Origin: Strongyloides papillosus
Lineage: Eukaryota > Nematoda > Chromadorea > Rhabditida > Strongyloididae
Assembly: GCA_005656395.1 (NCBI GenBank)
Contig: SRSI01000028.1
Location: forward strand, 1,674,001 to 1,738,000
DNA: 64,000 nucleotides
Reading direction: 5' to 3'
Shown here in pieces: positions 26,205 through 40,012 of the stretch. A program made the position numbers and the translations under genes. Numbering within the stretch: position 1 is the first letter of the stretch; each line of letters starts with the position of its first letter. The notes under the pieces are model-generated. The model was not told the origin of the DNA, did no database searches, and saw only the letters and a program-made list of their open reading frames with translations.

Positions 26205-29200
26205 CTAATGTTCATTTGGAGAGTAGGCCCTATTTACAATAGATGGCGTAATAATATGTGTTGGATTTTCAATATCATAAGACATTCCACGATCATGCGT
26301 ATACTCAATTTGACTGTTATCTCCATCAATATCATTAAAATTAACTTCTTTCCTACTGTTTACCTTCCTTTTCCTATCAATTTTTCCATACAACGCCTCT
26401 AAAGCATCAGTAACATCTTCTTTTGGTTCTGGCATCTCATTCGATTGTAGTATTTCTTGTGCCGTCTTTCTACTTATTAATTCAACGTTATAGGGTCTTG
26501 GTCCAGCATTAATAACATCTATCATATAATCTTTTTCACTCTTAACATTTCTATTTCCACGACTACAAAAATAAAATATCAAACAACATATACAACAGGA
26601 GAGAAGTAGTAAAACTATTGATAAAATTACTAATAAATATTCCAAATTACTGAAACCAAATGTTGAATAATTTGTCAATGTTGATACTGATATAATTTTA
26701 ATGCCATTATTATGAATTTCTCCTAATTTTTCTATAATCTCATTCTTCAATTTATCATCTTTTAATGGCTTCATATTATTCTTATCAACAGCATAAACTA
26801 ACAATTGTGTTTTATTTGAATCTTTTTCACTATCATTCATGTCATTAATTTCATGTTTCTCCAGTAATTTTACATCATTATTTGTAAGACTACTAACCTT
26901 CTCTATAACATTTCTTTCATCAACGTTTTCAATAGTATCATTAATCTCAACACTAACAATATTAACGCCAGGAGATATTTTATAAATCGTGACATCATTT
27001 GTTACATTGTGTACAGAATCTGAGACACCAACTACAATATTAAATTCATCCTTACCATAATTCATGATATCCTTTACTACCATTATATTACCTGAATCAC
27101 TTTCTACTTCAAAATATTGACTATCAGGAAATGACGATAAATTATTATCAATATAATATTCTAAGTTATCATTTATATCAGCATCAAAAGCTTTAACACC
27201 TCCAATAACACTTGGTAGTTTTGTTTTCCAATCCATATAAAAAGTATATTTTGAATGATTTGTTGATATCTGTTCAAATTTAGGTACGTTATCATTTGAA
27301 TCAAGAACATGAACAACTACTAGTGCCTGAGATTTTGTTAATCTATTTTTAACATCTAAAAAAATATACATACATAGACTATTATGTTAATTATTACTTA
27401 CAATCATCAATAATTTTATTTGATGATGGTTGACGTTTCCTTCTGGTTTCATTGGTGAGTTTATTTCTAACCTCCACAATAATATAATGAATTGTCTTAA
27501 TTTCATAATCTAAAGGCTTTGCAGCAAAAAATTCACCTGTCTCCTGATCAACTATAAATTTATCATCTCCCTCTACAATTGAAAAAATACTATTATTCTG
27601 ACAATTTGAAGATAATGTTAACAATTTGTTAATACCAACAGCATTTTCTATCACCTCTCCTTGATAAACTTTTGAATCAAATAAACATGTCATATCCTCA
27701 TTACTAGGTCTTAAAGTTGAAGGTAATTGCGATGGTCTTTGTGTGTTACATGAATCTATGATAACTTCAAATGATGTTGAAGCAGTTAATCCACTTAATT
27801 TTGATGTACCATTGACATAGCCAATCTCTGATCCACCACATTCCTCAATTTCTGGAGAACGAACTAAATATAATTTCCCATTATTTTCGTCAATTGTAAA
27901 AGTTGATTCTGGAGATACCGAATAAATGTACTCTCCAACACCAGCAACGACCTGTCCAAATGGTACATCCAACGGATGATTTAAGGAAACTTTATACGTA
28001 TATAATGGTTCATTAAATTTAGATTCCTCTTCACTGTTAACAGGAAAAACATCAATTCTAAGTTTATATATAGATGATTGTCGTGGTACCCCATTATCTG
28101 TAGCAATGATATCAACATAATTTGTTCTATTTCCATATTCTAATGGTTTTAGAAGAATTATATTTCCATTATTTTTATCAATTGTAAAAAGATTCATACC
28201 ATGATCATCTATTGTATATGAAACTTTACCACTTAAACCTTCGTCAGAATCAATAGCTTTAATTGTTCCAATAATTTCTGTTGGCCTTGTTGTACTATAT
28301 ACTGGAATAACCATCGGTGTATTTAACTCAAATATTGGTTTATTATCATTTACATCGTTAACTTTTATTGTTACATACACTTTTTCTCTTACATTGGAAT
28401 TTATTTCATCAATACCTTCGACTATAAATCTTATCTCTTCACTTTTTTCTCTATCAACATCACCTGCCACAATAACATCACCATTATTTTTTCTAATGTG
28501 AATTGGAAAATAATTTGTCGGAATTGAAGTGAGATTTTCATTAATAATTAGGTTGTACGAAATATTACGACCAGAAGAAAGGAATTCATCTTTGAAATTT
28601 GATGGTTTTAATGATATAAAGGTACCAGTTGGATAATATCCTTCATCAATCTCACCAAAATATGAGGTATGTTCAAAAATTTTAATTGATGAAGTATTAA
28701 TATCGGTTGGAATTGGAAAACTAGTTACAATTAAAGTATTCATCGTTGTTGATGTTACACTATGATTATTTATTGAAGAATTTCTTTCAATAGTTGATGG
28801 CGTAATATCTATCGATGAAATATCATCTGATGTAGTTGTAGATGGTTCAATAATAATTCTCGTTGTTGTTTCAGTATTATGAATTACTACATTAATATTA
28901 GCTTTTGGTGGATTGACATTATCACTATTTATCTCAATTAAATTAATATTAAATTTTATATTTTCATCATTCCAACCAGTTAGTGGTATTCGCTTCATAA
29001 CAACTTTTCCTGTATTGATATCTGCATCAAATAACATATCATACTCTTCCGGATCAATGGATAATTTATAGAGATCCCTTTTAAAGTTATTTTTTGTAAA
29101 ATCCACATGTCCTATTACTGCACCTCTTTCAGAATTTTTATCCATAAGGAAGTAATAATTTGAATGAGCAAATGATATTTCATTATCAGGTGGTGTCATT

Positions 29201-32200
29201 GTTATAATATTCATTTCAGTTGTTGTTGTTTCATTTCCAATATTATCGATAACAATTGTTAATCCTTTTTCATTTTTAAATGTTCCACTAACAGCATTAA
29301 TAATTACTTTGTACTCTTTCTTTCCATCCTCATTTAAATTTTGAATCATAAAAACATTACCATTTTTATCAATAGAAAATATTTTATCTGGTGAATTTGA
29401 TTCAATAGTATATAATATTGGTAGAGAAGGATCAGAGATAACTGTTGATGTTGCAGAAAATATTGGTTTCGTGAAGTTATGATTAGAAGGAATATGTAAA
29501 GTGTCTGGTATGTTTATAACAAATTCTGGAATAAATTGTCTTAAAGCATTTGTAAAATTAACAGTTACACTAAGTGTCATTGATTCCAATTTATTTGCAA
29601 GGTTCTTTCCACTAATATCTAAATTATACAATTTTTTATGAATATCATTTGTCATAATTTCTAATTCAGCTGTCGATCCATTGTGATGATTTATTTTAAA
29701 CATATTTTCTTCATTCCCTTTTACAATATCAAATTTCCAATCAGCCATAGCATTTTCAACAACTGGCATTGTTATCAAAAGCTTTGTACCGGAAAATCCT
29801 GTTCCAATAGGGACACTCCAATCAATTGGCTCCATTTCATATAATACAGGTTCACTCCCGTTTTTTAAGGAGATCCTCTCAAATGAAACCATCTTTTCTA
29901 TTTCACTTCCATTTTTATCTTTGACTGTCAAAAGTAATTCATATTCTCCTGGTTCAATATTGCTAGCATCATCTGTCAACACAATCTTCCCTTCATTATC
30001 AATATTTACAAAAACTTCTTCACCTTGTGTTTCAAATTCATACTTTAATGGACCTGGCCCAGTGAAATCATCATCGTGAATGGTAACAACTCCCAATTGA
30101 TCTCCATTCACATTATCATCATCAATTGTAAATTTCAATATCTCATCAACAAATACTGGTGGAAATTCATTGATGTCATTAATTTTAATTTGTACTTTAG
30201 CAGATGTTGTTTCACCATTCTGTTTTGCTATGACATTCAAATTAATAACTCCATTACTTTCTAGTCTCATTTTTTCCAAATCAATTAATTTTTTTACAAT
30301 TAAATTTCCATTTTTATCAATGCCAAATTTATCGTCTGGTTCCACAAAATATTGAATATCTCTTTCGTCATTACTCTCAACATTTGTTATTTTAATTGAA
30401 CTATTAATAACACTACCAACAGGTGTATTTTCATCAATAGTATATCTATAGAGGAGTGATGAAAATACTGTATCATCAACCTTAATTGTTACTCCAACAT
30501 CACTGAAAAATTGTGGTGCCATCATATTTCTTGCTCTAACAACAACAAAGACATATCCTTTCTTACGATAAGTTATCACAAAAGTTTCATTGATTGTTAT
30601 TTCACCAGTTACTTGATCTATATTTAAACCTTCAGGTAAATTTTTTGTTGGGAATAATGAATATTCAATTGGACTATTAGATAATGTACAATTAAGTTGT
30701 GGTAATTTTAATGGGAAATCGCCATTTATGGGAACATGAAATTGATATGATAATCTCTCAAAGACAGGGAATTTTTCTCTATCCTTCATAACAACAACTT
30801 TCATTTGATGAGATGCTGTAAGATAGTCATTCTTTATGGATGCTTTCATTTTTAAAATATATTCACCGGGTTGAAGCTTTCTGTTAAGTATCAATTTATC
30901 TTGTTCAAACTTGAAATATTTTTTAATCCTACTATCACTTTCTAGAGAGAAAACAATTAATTCCTTAAGACTACTTTTTGCTGAAACTCTAATAATTGGG
31001 GAACCTAGTGATTTTTCTGACGATATATAAACAATCTTTGGTAGTGGAACAAATTCTAAGTAATCTGTTTGATTACTAACAATGTGAATGACAACTACTG
31101 TTTGACTTTTCCTTTTAAATATTGAGGATTGATCTATTGCTTCAACAACAATTTGTATCACGGGACCATCATTAGCAGTTAATTCAACAACAGAACTTAT
31201 CTTTCCATTATCTTTATTGATGGATAACTTCTCTAAATTCTTCCTCATCTGACTATTGGAAGCATTTCCGAATTGATATTTAACAATACCTTCTGGTCCT
31301 GGATCTGGATCAGAAGCGTGTACCTGAACTAAGACAACACCTGCAGGTATGGGTGATTCTCTATAAATGTCATATCTAAACTCATCAAATTCTGGTGCTG
31401 TTGGATTGGAGCCACCTAAAATAATATTAATGGTTGTCCTTGATGTCAATTGTGGATCACCATTATCAGATGCTTCAACTTCAATCTGGTAAACTAATCT
31501 TTTTTCAAACTCCTTCTCCAAATATATTACTCCAGTGACATTATCAATAGAAAATAAATCTTTATCTTCATCATTTAATATTAATTTATATGAAACTTGG
31601 CCATTTTTACCAGAGTCAATATCTTTAGCTAAAACTGTTGTAACTTCACTTCCAGCACTCAGATCCATTGGGACTGTTAAATTATATGATTCCTCATCAA
31701 ATACTGGCGGATTATCATTAACATCGATGATACTAACAAGGACATCTGCCTCACCGCATAAAGCTGGTTTACTAATTAGACATCCTAAAATCTTCAGTTC
31801 AAATCTTATTACATCACTTTCAAAGTCAAATTGTTTTGTTGAATTTATTTCACCTGTATTGCCGTCAATAACAAAATAATTTGATTGACCATCTAAGGTT
31901 AAGATACTATATATTGTTCTATCATTTAACATCTCCTCAGCCCGATGGTGAGCTTTAACAACTCCAATCCTTCCAGATTCATGATTTTCTGGTACTTTAA
32001 AGTTGTATATAGCTTGTTCAAATCTTGGTGGAAGAACAAAGATATTTCTTGAGCTATCCATTCTAACAACAATATCTGTTTTTGCCTAAAAATAAAATTT
32101 TAAAATAAATTTAGTAAAGAATACATATATATTTTTAATTTCTAACCATTAAAAGCAGGACCAATAATAAATATATACACATTTTATAATCTCCCTTCCA

Positions 32201-35200
32201 CTATTATTAAAATATATTTCAAAAACGTTTTCCAAATAATTTCACTTTTATTATCTTTGATTTTTAAGACACATATATATAGGTATATTATTGGTGATAA
32301 GAAGATATCTTTTTAATGATGAATAAACTGATCACCTTAGATAACTCCTTAATAATGTATATCCAGAAAATTTTATAATAAAGGTTATCATTAGGTAATT
32401 CTTTTTAACAATAATAAGGCACTTATAGAGTAATTTTGCTTAACCTTAAAATAAACAAAGATAAAGGTAAGAGATAAATAAAAAAATACTTCCAAAGCAA
32501 TTAGAAAAAACAAGGATAAAGATATTTTAAAGATAATAAATAAATTTTCTATGTCATTTTGATAACACAAAATAAACATAAAAAAGAATCATCAACTAAA
32601 AATAAAAGTTTGGAAATAAATATGTATGAAGGTATTACATAAAATATTAATATTATACTATTTCCTAAAGAGATATATTAAATGAAAAATAAAAATAAAC
32701 ACGAATAGAGATATATATGTAGTTATACATAGACATATTATTTCTTGTTGCTAAGTGGTAAAAGTTAGAAACTTTTTTCCTTTTGATACTTAAGAAGTCA
32801 TAGGGGACTAAAATTTCCGTGTGATTAAAATTAATAATTATAAAAATACTTTATAAATGGTTGGCAGATGATGCAATAAGGTTATGATTAATCCATTAAA
32901 ATAAATTTATACTATATAGTTCAATAGGATTAGATATATATAATGTTTTCCATATTATTTTCAGATGTGGATAGTAATGATTTTATATTCAAAAGTACGT
33001 GATGACTATAAGATAGGTAAATAGTGAATTTTGATATATTACTGGAACCTATTAAAATATTCATAATTGTTCCTTAACAATACAAATAACTAAATATATA
33101 AATGTGTATCAAAAATAAATATAAGATTTGTGAATGAGAATGATAAAATTTTTACCTTTCTTCGATCATTCTCTCTCTTTATTATGTTTTTATTATATTA
33201 TCTTTTTAAATTAATTACCCATTCAAATATATTCTTATAATTTAAACTCATTAAGGAGATTTCTAATAGACAAAAATTTATGGAAGCATAAAAGATACTT
33301 GTAATGCTATTAAAATAACCCAATTCATAAAAGGTCACAACACACACACCGGTAAATATAACAATAAAAAGAAACTGTAAGTTAAAATTCTATATATATG
33401 TTACGAGCCGTATGGTGGCAGGTATGCCTTTGATAATTAATGGTTCTCCTAATTATGGTGGTAATAATACATAAATATAGAAAACCAAATATGGTGGGAA
33501 AATTAAAATAAACTGTTGTGTCAGCTACTTTCACCTCGTAATTACCTTTTACTTTGTTTTCTTTGTTTTCCCCACCCTCTTAATTAATTATTTTTAGAAA
33601 ACTTACCACTTTAACGTGCTTACGACGTGCAGAGGCTTCAAAAACAAACTCAAGACCATCATGCTCCATTGACAATAAATTTGGTCCAGTAAATATTTCA
33701 CCTGTTCCTCCATTAATCTCAAAAACACCAGGAGTTGTAACTTCTAACTCATAGATTATCTCTTCTCCTGGTAAAGCATCAATAATTTTTACAGTCCCAA
33801 CATACTGATTAACGTCAATAACACCAAAAACATCAAAAATATATTTATCTTTCTCGAAATGTCTTGTATATTGGGGAACCTCATCTTTATCAAATGATGT
33901 TAAGGTATTATCAATATTCTGACTTGTTATAACACCAAATAATGGAATGTGACTATCGTCTTCATGTTTTTTATTAACTTCTTCTTCAACTATATCCTCT
34001 TCTACTTTTTCCAATTCTTTTTGTCTTACTCTCTCAGGATCAGCATCAAAATCAACAGCAACAGTCATTTTACTTGTCCTAGGATTATCAGATAAGTCAG
34101 TAACCTCTACAACAAATGTATAATATTTTTCAATTCTCATTAACGGATCTTTCTTTTCATAAATAATAGCAACACCATCATCTTTATAAACTAGTGTAAA
34201 AGGTAAACTATCTTCTTTTCCATCATTCGTAATTATATACTCCAAATCACTATTGATACCTTCATCAATGTCAAAGGCTTTTATTATCCCAACCTCAGTA
34301 TTATTTTTTGGAATTTTTGTAAATCCAAAATAATATGATGGTTTATCAAATTGAGGACTATTATCATTCTCATCAATAATTGTTACATTTATAAGACTAA
34401 CTTTACAAGGTGAAACCTCCTTCAAGGTTTCCCTCATTATACCATCTGTTGTATCGTAAACTAACTGTGCCTTTATCTCCAATGATGGTACCTCCTCCCT
34501 ATCTAAGAGTGTTTCATCAAAAACAATTATTTCATTTTTTGAGTTAACAGTAAATATCCCATGACTATCGAGGAGATGAATTTTTAGGTATGATCCAACA
34601 ACATTTAACTTTGTTAAAATTGTCCCATTTTTTGAATTCTCCCTAATTGATACCTCCTGATAACATGGTGAGAAATGTCCTATAATATTTGTGGTATCTT
34701 CATTTAATGTTAAGATGGCAGTTGAATATCGATGAGGATTATTTGAGGAGTATGCTCTAATTTCAATCTTAACACTTCCACCTATAGTATCCGGTGTTAA
34801 ATCTTTTTTAACACTAATCTGTCCTGTTATCAAGTCCATATCAAATAAAGATGCAACATCAGACTCTTCCATAACATATAGTATTGTTTCATTACTCTCT
34901 ATAGTTTGGTCATAAAAAGCTTTAATAGGTTTATCAGTTAATAGGATATCTCCAGATTTTGAATTATATGAATAGGTTGTTGTATATTCTTTTTCAGTAA
35001 ATACAGGAACAATTTCATCTTTCATCTCAACAAATATTGTTAAATTGACAGTAGAATTATTAGGATGATCGTCATTATTATCACTTGCCTCAATGATTAA
35101 ATTGTATTGACGTTGTGTTGGTGGGTGATTAACTAAAATATTAACTATTGGAGGCAATTGTGAGTGTGCCCATCTAATTGGAACTTGTCTTCCTTCAGGT

Positions 35201-35877
35201 GTCCTCGTTGGGAGAACTCGACGATTGTAGAATGTTGTATTAGAGGGTATCAAAGAAAATGTATCATCCACATTTCCAGATATAATTTTATATGTAATTG
35301 AATATTTTTTATTAGGATCCCAGTCAATAGCTAAAATTGGACTTTCTAACATCGTTCCACTCTCAATAACCTGAGAGATATGAAGTTTATATGGACTATT
35401 ATAAAAAATTGGTGGAAACAAGTTTGGTTGTTTAACTTTTAATGTTAATAATTGATATGAAGACTTATTACATAAAACTGTTATTGTTAGAGTTGTCTCA
35501 TTGACATGTCCTGGATAGGGTGGTAATAATAAATTTGGCTTTAATATTATAATAAACTGTCCATTGGAGTGACGGCGAAGTTCAAATGCTGTGGAGAAAT
35601 TAACCTTGGGTAGATTATTACTCCTAACATTAAGAATAGATAAATCAGCATGTGGTGGTTCAACAACAGTATTAAGGATAGCCAATTCATGTTGATTATT
35701 TCCCTCAACCTCAGAGATAAATGGCTCTACATCAGATTCAGGAAAAAAACATGCTAAAATTAGTTGTTTATTGGAGATAAAACTATATCACTTTTTAAGC
35801 TTACGTAAACGTCCTTTAATTTGGATAATTATTGAGAAAAAAAGTATGGCTAAAATTATTTGAATGTTGTTAGTCAT
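26205..35877 (-). CDS. Large type I transmembrane cadherin (2684 aa)
   Basis: Exons 35877-35805, 35753-33607, 32085-27402 and 27355-26205 join into an error-free 2684-aa frame. A signal peptide (MTNNIQIILAILFFSIII) is followed by many cadherin repeats. Typical calcium-binding linkers are seen: DENDNSPQF (about 34.36 kb), DVNDNPPVF (about 31.71 kb), DVNDNKPIF (about 28.34 kb), DSNDNVPKF (about 27.29 kb), plus AKDIDSGKNG and AIDSDEGLSG. Other repeats are degenerate. A Ser/Thr-rich segment lies near 28.69-28.87 kb. A basic RRKR sequence (27433-27444) occurs about 240 aa before the single TM helix (about residues 2539-2565). The cytoplasmic tail is about 120 aa, with no catenin-binding region that I recognise. 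No EGF or laminin-G domain is seen, so it is not the HMR-1 or Fat type. Role: calcium-dependent adhesion at the cell surface. I cannot match it to a particular C. elegans cdh gene. One exon is 4.7 kb; the second intron is 1.5 kb. Confidence 0.93.
32086..33606 (-). other. Large intron of the cadherin gene
   Basis: Donor GTAAGT at 33606 and acceptor TTTTTAG at 32086-32090 remove 1521 nt and leave the frame intact (..HVKV then AKTDIVV..). Other introns here are about 50 nt, so this one may carry regulatory sequence. No nested gene is seen; the small frame at 32391-32579 has no supporting features. Confidence 0.8.
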
Positions 35878-38645
35878 TTTTGATTAATCTCACAGTATGT
35901 TACGTCATCCGTGTCAATACTTGATAAATATAAAATACCTGAAAAAAAAGATATTAAATAATGGAAAATTATAAGTTCATTTGAAGTGATGTTAAATAAA
36001 GTATGTTAAAAATTAGATGTATTTTGTATATATAAACACTAAGTTTTAGGTATAAACCAAATGATACAATGGTAAAAGAAAAAATAAGTTTTATAAAGAG
36101 AAGGATATAAAAAAATAAGGGCATTAGTTGATAAAAAGTTTTACAAATAATTTATATCTATTTGATAAGTATATACCGAAGATAACTTTGTTTTTTAAAT
36201 GATTTTTTTCTTTAAAATTAATAGAATAAAAAGATAAATATTTTAATGCAAGGTCTTAAATCTTTTTTAGATATTCTTTTGAATATTCTCTTTGTGGTTG
36301 AATAATTTTTAGGTATATTGATAAAAGACAAATTATCTACATAACTATTAAAATAAAAAAAATTCTTTTTTAATTTAGAAAAATAGAATTAAAAAAATTC
36401 TCGAGAAGGTGGGGATTTGCAGAGATAATTGGAATGATCATGGATATTAAAGATATAAAAAGAGTAATATTCGGTTAAACCTTAAAAAGATGACAATAAA
36501 TTAAAATCGTTCCAACTAAAAATAGTTTCATTGTGTTAGAGGAAACTTAAAGATGATTTAATTTATAGTATTTAGTTAATACAAATGTGTCGACATGAGA
36601 TATCTTAATAAAATATAACATTAAATTTTATTTCCATTTATTTTTAACTGTAGGAGAAAAGAAGATAACGAAGGAACTTTATTAAAATATGGCAAAAAAA
36701 TTTTAATATTACATAGTGTTTCAATTTAAATAGTTCTAATTAAAAGGTCTTGATATAATTGATTCAAATTTTGCCGTTAAGTACACAATTCTTATAACAT
36801 AACCCTGGCAATTAATGATTAACAAGAGAGGAATATTATCAAATGGTATCTAATTAACGCGAAAAGTTCTTATTTGCAAAAATCTTAAGCATGTCCTTGA
36901 TTTTAAAGATAATTTAAAATAAAAATATACGTTACAATAAAAGTTTAAAAATTCAAAAAAAGTAACTACTAGGTTTTTTAATAAATTAGGATAGTTATAT
37001 AATGAATATTCTTTTGTAATGATAAGATAAAGGAATGTAAAAATTTAAAAATTAAAAATGGAATATTGAGATGCGTATAACTGTATGATTAAAATATGTG
37101 TACAAGGTCATGAAATAAATAAAAATGTTATAAGATAATTAGTATATTCTATGGTAATTAAGAATTTTTTAAAAAAATATACATTTCAAAAGTTAAATTT
37201 ATTATTAATAATAAAATTCTTCAACATAAAATAAATTTAGTTTTAACTTTAAAAATGTTATATATTCTAAATCAGGAATTGTCTAATTTCTAAAAAACAG
37301 ATTGGAAATGAGTGGTTTTTTTAATGAATTTTAATTATTGCAATTAAAATATACTATATTAAAAAATATAATAAATATTAATGACATTTAATTAGTCATT
37401 GAAAAGGAAATTTCATAAAAAAATATAAATAATAAAAAAAACCTCAATTTTCATTTCTACAAAAGATTTGTAACCAATTTAAAATAAATACATATTATTT
37501 AAAAAAATTAAGTTATAATGTACGTGATTCATTATTTCGATAGGTTATTTGTGATATATTTTACATGATATAGCTGTCAATTTTATGTGGGTCAAGAATT
37601 TGTAAATGATATCTTCTTTAAATTAATATTTACAACTAAATAATTGTTTGATTTCTATTAAATTATCCAGTACTTCTGAAGGATTTCATGATCCTTTGAA
37701 TAACAAAAAATAATGAACTTTATATTGATAAAATTTACAACCATAGAAAATTTTTCATCTTCTTTTTTCTTGCTTTAGTTTTGTTTCAAGCATTATCAGG
37801 GAAAAAGAAAGTCTTTTGAGTATTATGTTTTAGTTTTAAAATTTAAATTTTGCTCTTATATACAAAACAATAGAAATTGATATGAAATTATATTAAATTT
37901 TTTATATCCCCGTATATAAGTAGTGTATTAATAATGTGAAGTTATTTGATAGTAAGCATTTTTTAAACGATTAACATTACAATAATTCTCATAATCATCA
38001 ATGTGAACTGGTAATTGATTATGGTTAAGAAGTTGGAGAGCTATTTTTTTATTAATGATAATTTTATTTAACTGTCATTAGTTAAAGCATCATTCAAATA
38101 TATAATATCACTATTTCTTTCGTTGTAACATGCAATATTCAAAAGAAATTTTCCAATCACTTTTTTTGATTGCATAAAACTTTTGCTAGTCATTCCTTCT
38201 CATTTGTTGTAAGATGGTTTTTTTCAAAATAATTGTTAACAAGCATATTATTTTATTACTATCTACGTCTATTTTTTATTCTAAACTATCTACATTTTTA
38301 TAATTTTGAAATATAATATTTCTTTTGATGATATATTTTTATCAGTTTAATTTCTTTAGTGTTTTATATATATATTTCTTTATACATTAAATACCTTCAC
38401 TTTTAATATACTAATAAGTTGTTATCACATACCAATGTGAAAATATATAACCTAACTACCTTACTATTTAAGTTTTTCCTTTTTTATTTATCACTTATAT
38501 ATTTTGGTTTTTTTAACATATGAAAAATAGTAAGGGTGTAACGTTAACTTTGTATCATAGAACATTTATGATAAATTATAGTAGAGTTTTTTTGCATTAT
38601 TAATAGTTTATAATTAGTTGTTGCTAATCCTACTTTATTAACATC

Positions 38646-38786
38646 ATTAATTTGAATAAACACTATTTCAAATTAATATATTATTTTTATATTGACCACT
38701 CGAGTGGACGCTTATTATGTTATTAAATTAATAAACGTTCCTGCGATATAAAATTGTTTATAATGCTTGACAAAATTTTATCAAGC
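38646..38786. repeat. Cluster of three short palindromes
   Basis: First: ATTAATTTGAA (38646-38656) and its exact inverse (38667-38677) around a 10-nt loop. Second: CCACTCGAGTGG (38696-38707), a perfect 12-bp palindrome unusually G+C-rich for this region. Third: GCTTGA (38765-38770) and TCAAGC (38781-38786) enclosing an A/T core, together a 22-nt palindrome with one mismatched pair. It could be regulatory or incidental. Confidence 0.5.
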
Positions 38787-39990
38787 TTTATATACATAAA
38801 TCATAAACATAATTATGACTGTATATAGTTTTGAATTATCGCAAATTTCTTGTGTTAAATAATAAAAAAGATAATGATTTTTATTATTATCAATCTATAA
38901 AAAACTTTGTTGAAGTATTTATAAAATTTGAACATGTATAAAACTTAGTATGTTCAAATCACTTTTAGAATAATCTTTATAAAAAAGTTCACTGTAAAAT
39001 ACTCTAAAAAGATTACAAACAAATATCGCGTTAGGAAGAATATTTAAAAAATAGTAACATTAGGATTGTCGCTAATATTAACACTTTGTATGTTTTATAA
39101 GATTGTAGTTAAGAAGAAAGTAGTTATTTATATATTAAAATTAAAAATAAACTTAGAAATGATAATTATGGCAAAAGATTGTCTAGATTGTGTTTTAGAA
39201 GAAAGTATTATCCGAAATAATTAACATTTTTTGATATTAAATTGAACTTGACTGATATTGTTCAATAGTTTAAAATGTAGAACGTTCTTTGCTAGTTTAA
39301 GGAATTAATACCTAATATTGTACACAAAATTTCAATTACATAATTAGACAAACTTAATCCTTATTAATATTTTTTGATTAAAGTTACTTATTTGTTTTAT
39401 GTTTGTTAACATTTATCTATATCTTAATTGATATCATTTAATAATTTTTATTTTAATCTTGTTTTTAATTGATCAGCATAAGTAATTTCTTGTTTTGTAA
39501 TCAAGATTTTGGTTTTGAATTGCATGAAGAAGAATTCTAATAATTTACCACATTCGTCAAAATAATAACCATTTCGTTAAATTATCTGTTAAGACATTGT
39601 TTAATATTTTTGTATTAATTTATTAAACATATTATGTTTATCACAATAGCAAACATTTCTTAATTTAAAAAATTATTTATAATTAAAAAAATTGACAAAT
39701 ACTAACCTTATTTTTTCCAGAAACTTCTTAATAATATATGATTCTACATCTTTCGATGATGTAATGACTTTTTATATAATACTCTTACGTAATTTTTAAT
39801 TTACGAAAAAAACCTAAAGAAACGAGTCATTTTTCATAAAGACGATGAGAACAAAATATTCATATTAATAATTATAATATGGATAAAGACATATTATCTA
39901 AAACTAATTTATCGGTTGATTCTACATAAACGATTAGTAATTCAAACCATAACGATGTGTTTAGCCATGATATTTTTATGTACTTTTATT

Positions 39991-39997
39991 TTTTTAG
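39991..39997 (+). promoter_or_regulatory. Probable spliced-leader acceptor of the 40.0-kb gene
   Basis: TTTTTAG ends 15 nt before the ATG at 40013, with no matching donor nearby. This is the form expected of a trans-splice site. Confidence 0.45.
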
Positions 39998-40012
39998 ACA
40001 AAACGGGATATA

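Larger units (their letters stand above)
35878..40012. other. 4.1-kb gene-free divergent spacer
   Basis: It separates the 5' ends of the cadherin (-) and the 40.0-kb gene (+), so it should contain both promoters. No coding sequence is supported. Three palindromes cluster at 38646-38786. Confidence 0.6.
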
